Shown piece by piece: positions 22,776 to 24,058 of a DNA stretch of 24,058 bases. Source of the stretch: Actinomycetes bacterium. Its GTDB lineage: Bacteria > Actinomycetota > Actinomycetes > Propionibacteriales > Nocardioidaceae. Positions within the stretch are counted from its first letter, which is position 1; each line of letters starts with the position of its first letter. The notes below the pieces were generated by a model, which had not been told where the DNA came from, did not search any database, and saw only the letters and a program-made list of their open reading frames with translations. The DNA lies in NCBI GenBank assembly GCA_023417775.1, contig JAEZEJ010000072.1, positions 1 through 24,058 of the forward strand, written 5' to 3'. The position numbers and the translations under genes were made by a program.

Positions 22776-23102
22776 ATGGACGAGGTGCCAGGGCTCGCGG
22801 AGACGGCCCAGCTGTTCAAAGTGCTCGGCAATGAGTCGAGGCTGCGACTGCTGCACCTGCTGAGTGAGCACTCGATGACCGTGGGAGCGTTGATCGAGGC
22901 GACCGGGATGTCGCAGCCGCTGGTGTCACAGCACCTGCGCACACTGCGTGATGCCGGTGTCGTGGTGGCCGAGCGCAACGGCAAAGAGGTCGGCTACGAG
23001 CTGGCCGATGCGCACGTCTCCCATGTCATCGCCGATGCCCTCGTCCATGCACGCGAACCGATCGCGGCCGAACTGGCCGCGAACCACCCAGAGAGGCACT
23101 GA
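22776..23102 (+). CDS. ArsR/SmtB-family metal-sensing repressor, zinc-type
   Basis: This is a 108-residue winged-helix regulator. The helix-turn-helix is MTVGALIEATGMSQPLVSQHLRTLRDAGVV (about 34-63), followed by the wing VVAERNGKEVGYELA. The last helix carries an exact DxHx10Hx2E motif (Asp78, His80, His91, Glu94), the alpha-5 interhelical zinc site of SmtB and CzrA. No alpha-3N cysteine pair is present, so zinc (or cobalt) rather than lead, cadmium or arsenic is expected as inducer. The ribosome site before ATG 22776 is poor and the message could have a very short leader. It is divergent from the methyltransferase/CobW genes and lies 1 nt ahead of the His-rich gene, forming a two-gene operon that it probably regulates. 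Confidence 0.92.
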   Translation: MDEVPGLAETAQLFKVLGNESRLRLLHLLSEHSMTVGALIEATGMSQPLVSQHLRTLRDAGVVVAERNGKEVGYELADAHVSHVIADALVHAREPIAAELAANHPERH

Positions 23103-23103
23103 C

Positions 23104-23400
23104 ATGACCGACACCGATATCCACGCCGAGCACACCGTCGCCGAGCACCAGCATGGCGAGGACTGCGGACACGAGACCGTTCAGCACGGCGACCACGTGG
23201 ACTATGTCCACGGAACCCATCGGCACGCACTGCACGGCGATCACTACGACGAGCACGAGTCGGTGGCCGAGCACACCATCGCCGAGCACGAGCACGGCGA
23301 CGACTGCGGACACGAGGCGGTCGACCACGGCGATCACGTCGACTACGTCCACGACGGCCATCGTCATGCCGCCCATGAGGATCACTACGACGAGCACTGA
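23104..23400 (+). CDS. Histidine-rich tandem-repeat protein, putative zinc buffer
   Basis: This 98-residue acidic protein begins MTDTDIHAEH at ATG 23104, behind AGAGAGG. 25 of 98 residues are His, with one Cys per repeat. It consists of two near-identical repeats of about 40 residues, each with the order AEHxHGxDCGHE, HGDHVDYVH, GHRHA and HYDEH. There is no signal peptide or membrane segment, so it should be cytoplasmic. Single-copy small proteins of this kind (HGDHVDYVHDGHRHA) are, from memory, widespread in actinobacteria and often mislabelled as zinc transporters. The two-copy form may be a local duplication. Coupled to the SmtB-like sensor gene, it is likely an intracellular zinc store or chaperone. 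No biochemical function can be claimed from sequence alone. Confidence 0.88.
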   Translation: MTDTDIHAEHTVAEHQHGEDCGHETVQHGDHVDYVHGTHRHALHGDHYDEHESVAEHTIAEHEHGDDCGHEAVDHGDHVDYVHDGHRHAAHEDHYDEH

Positions 23401-23451
23401 GGGCACCGCCACAACTCCTCGGGCCTGATGAGCGACCGGCTAACCGTGGCG

Positions 23452-24058
23452 TCATCGCCGCGCGACGATGACGCCGCTTCGGCCGCGAGTCCAAGCGACT
23501 CGTGAGTCGGTGAAGCCGGTCTGCCGCAGGAGCTCGAGGTGCTGCCCGGTGCTGAGATCGTTGTCGCCACCGAGCTCGCCCTCCGGCGTCCAGCCATCGA
23601 GCCTCGACGCCAGCAACGGCGCGAGCTCCGCGGCCCGGAGCGCCTCCCGCCACCAGACCGTCCACGGGTCGGACGCGGGCGCGAACCCCAGCGGACTCCC
23701 GTCCAGGTCGCTGAAGTGATCGGCGTTCACCAGGATCCCATCGGGCGCCAGCCACTCGCGGATCTGCCCGAGCAGATCGCCCAGACGTTCCCGCGGCGGA
23801 TAGTGCAGCACGGACGATGCGACGACCGCGTCCACACACTCGATTGGCACTCGCCGACGCCATTGAGGGGCTCCGACGGCGGCCTGGACGAACTCGACGG
23901 TATCCCCGCGCCAGGCTCGCCCGAGGGCCGACAGGAAGGGGTCGGCTTCGACGGCGACGACACGCGCATACGGCATCGCATCGGCTATTCGCCAGGCCAG
24001 CGAGCCCGGTCCGGCGCCGATGTCGACCACCACCGGATGCGGGCGACCGTCGGTCGCC
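23452..24058 (-). CDS. Class I SAM-dependent methyltransferase, 5'-truncated by window end
   Basis: The C-terminal 201 residues are visible; the frame stays open through base 24058 (ATDGRPHPVVVDIGAGPGSL), so the true start lies beyond the window. The GTG near 24033 that could be taken as a start falls inside motif I and is not credible. Motif I is VVDIGAGPGSLAWRIA, motif II is VVAVEADPFL, and VDAVVASSVLHYPPRERL with LAPDGILVNADHFSDLDGSPL gives the later strands, typical of Methyltransf_11/25-like small-molecule enzymes. It converges on the His-rich gene with a 51-nt gap in which I see no clear hairpin. The substrate is unknown. Confidence 0.85.
   Translation of the reverse strand, partial: ATDGRPHPVVVDIGAGPGSLAWRIADAMPYARVVAVEADPFLSALGRAWRGDTVEFVQAAVGAPQWRRRVPIECVDAVVASSVLHYPPRERLGDLLGQIREWLAPDGILVNADHFSDLDGSPLGFAPASDPWTVWWREALRAAELAPLLASRLDGWTPEGELGGDNDLSTGQHLELLRQTGFTDSRVAWTRGRSGVIVARR

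Noticed and set aside
1..24058. CRISPR arrays, insertion sequences, integrases or prophage genes
   Set aside because: No regularly spaced direct repeats and no transposase or recombinase-like proteins were found on either strand.

Overview
The window is high-G+C DNA from an actinobacterium. Three things point to this: the strong G/C third-position bias, an initiator tRNA of actinobacterial type, and a complete 'anchored repeat' ABC transporter operon (the TIGR03769-TIGR03773 families), which is essentially an actinobacterial system. The genus cannot be fixed from the sequence. I see no insertion sequence, integrase, CRISPR array or rRNA. The layout reads as chromosomal metal and sulfur acquisition genes.

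Region 1 (1-1354): the 3' part of a secreted EfeB-type Dyp peroxidase (iron uptake) converges on an initiator tRNA-fMet on the minus strand.

Region 2 (about 1355-13300) is an organosulfur-scavenging island. It holds three paralogous FMN-dependent monooxygenases of the NtaA/SnaA/DszA (LLM) type, at 3198-4544, 5364-6701 and 9745-11082. It also holds a TauD/TfdA-family dioxygenase of alkylsulfatase/taurine type, a complete SsuABC-like importer (ATPase, permease, lipoprotein), two different flavin reductases that could supply FMNH2, and a Bcr/CflA-family MFS exporter translationally coupled to the first monooxygenase. The plus-strand run 8010-12726 looks like one operon closed by a perfect 20-bp terminator hairpin. 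A DNA motif, ATATACCCC-N5-7-ACCCC, occurs in the upstream regions of the transcription units and nowhere else that I found, so the island probably forms one regulon. The MFS gene has an unusual structured leader with an Arg-rich upstream ORF overlapping its start codon. A ribbon-helix-helix/Clp-N fusion protein of unknown role sits between the monooxygenases.

Region 3 (about 13680-24058) is a zinc-homeostasis island. A minus-strand operon (20746 to 13680) encodes, in order, a large LPxAG-anchored surface protein with three repeat modules, a ZnuA-like lipoprotein carrying an inserted and apparently rearranged copy of the same module, a second membrane-anchored module protein, an ABC ATPase and an ABC-3 permease. 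All junctions overlap or abut. A 25-bp A/T-rich palindrome of Fur/Zur type lies 35 nt upstream of the first gene. Upstream of the operon are a COG0523/CobW-family GTPase (metallochaperone class) and a methyltransferase. Divergent from them are an ArsR/SmtB repressor with an intact alpha-5 zinc site and a 98-residue protein that is one quarter histidine and built from two tandem copies. The window ends inside another methyltransferase.

The most interesting points are the shared sulfur-island operator-like motif, the coupled leader ORF, and the replacement of the ZnuA histidine loop by a reordered surface-anchor module.
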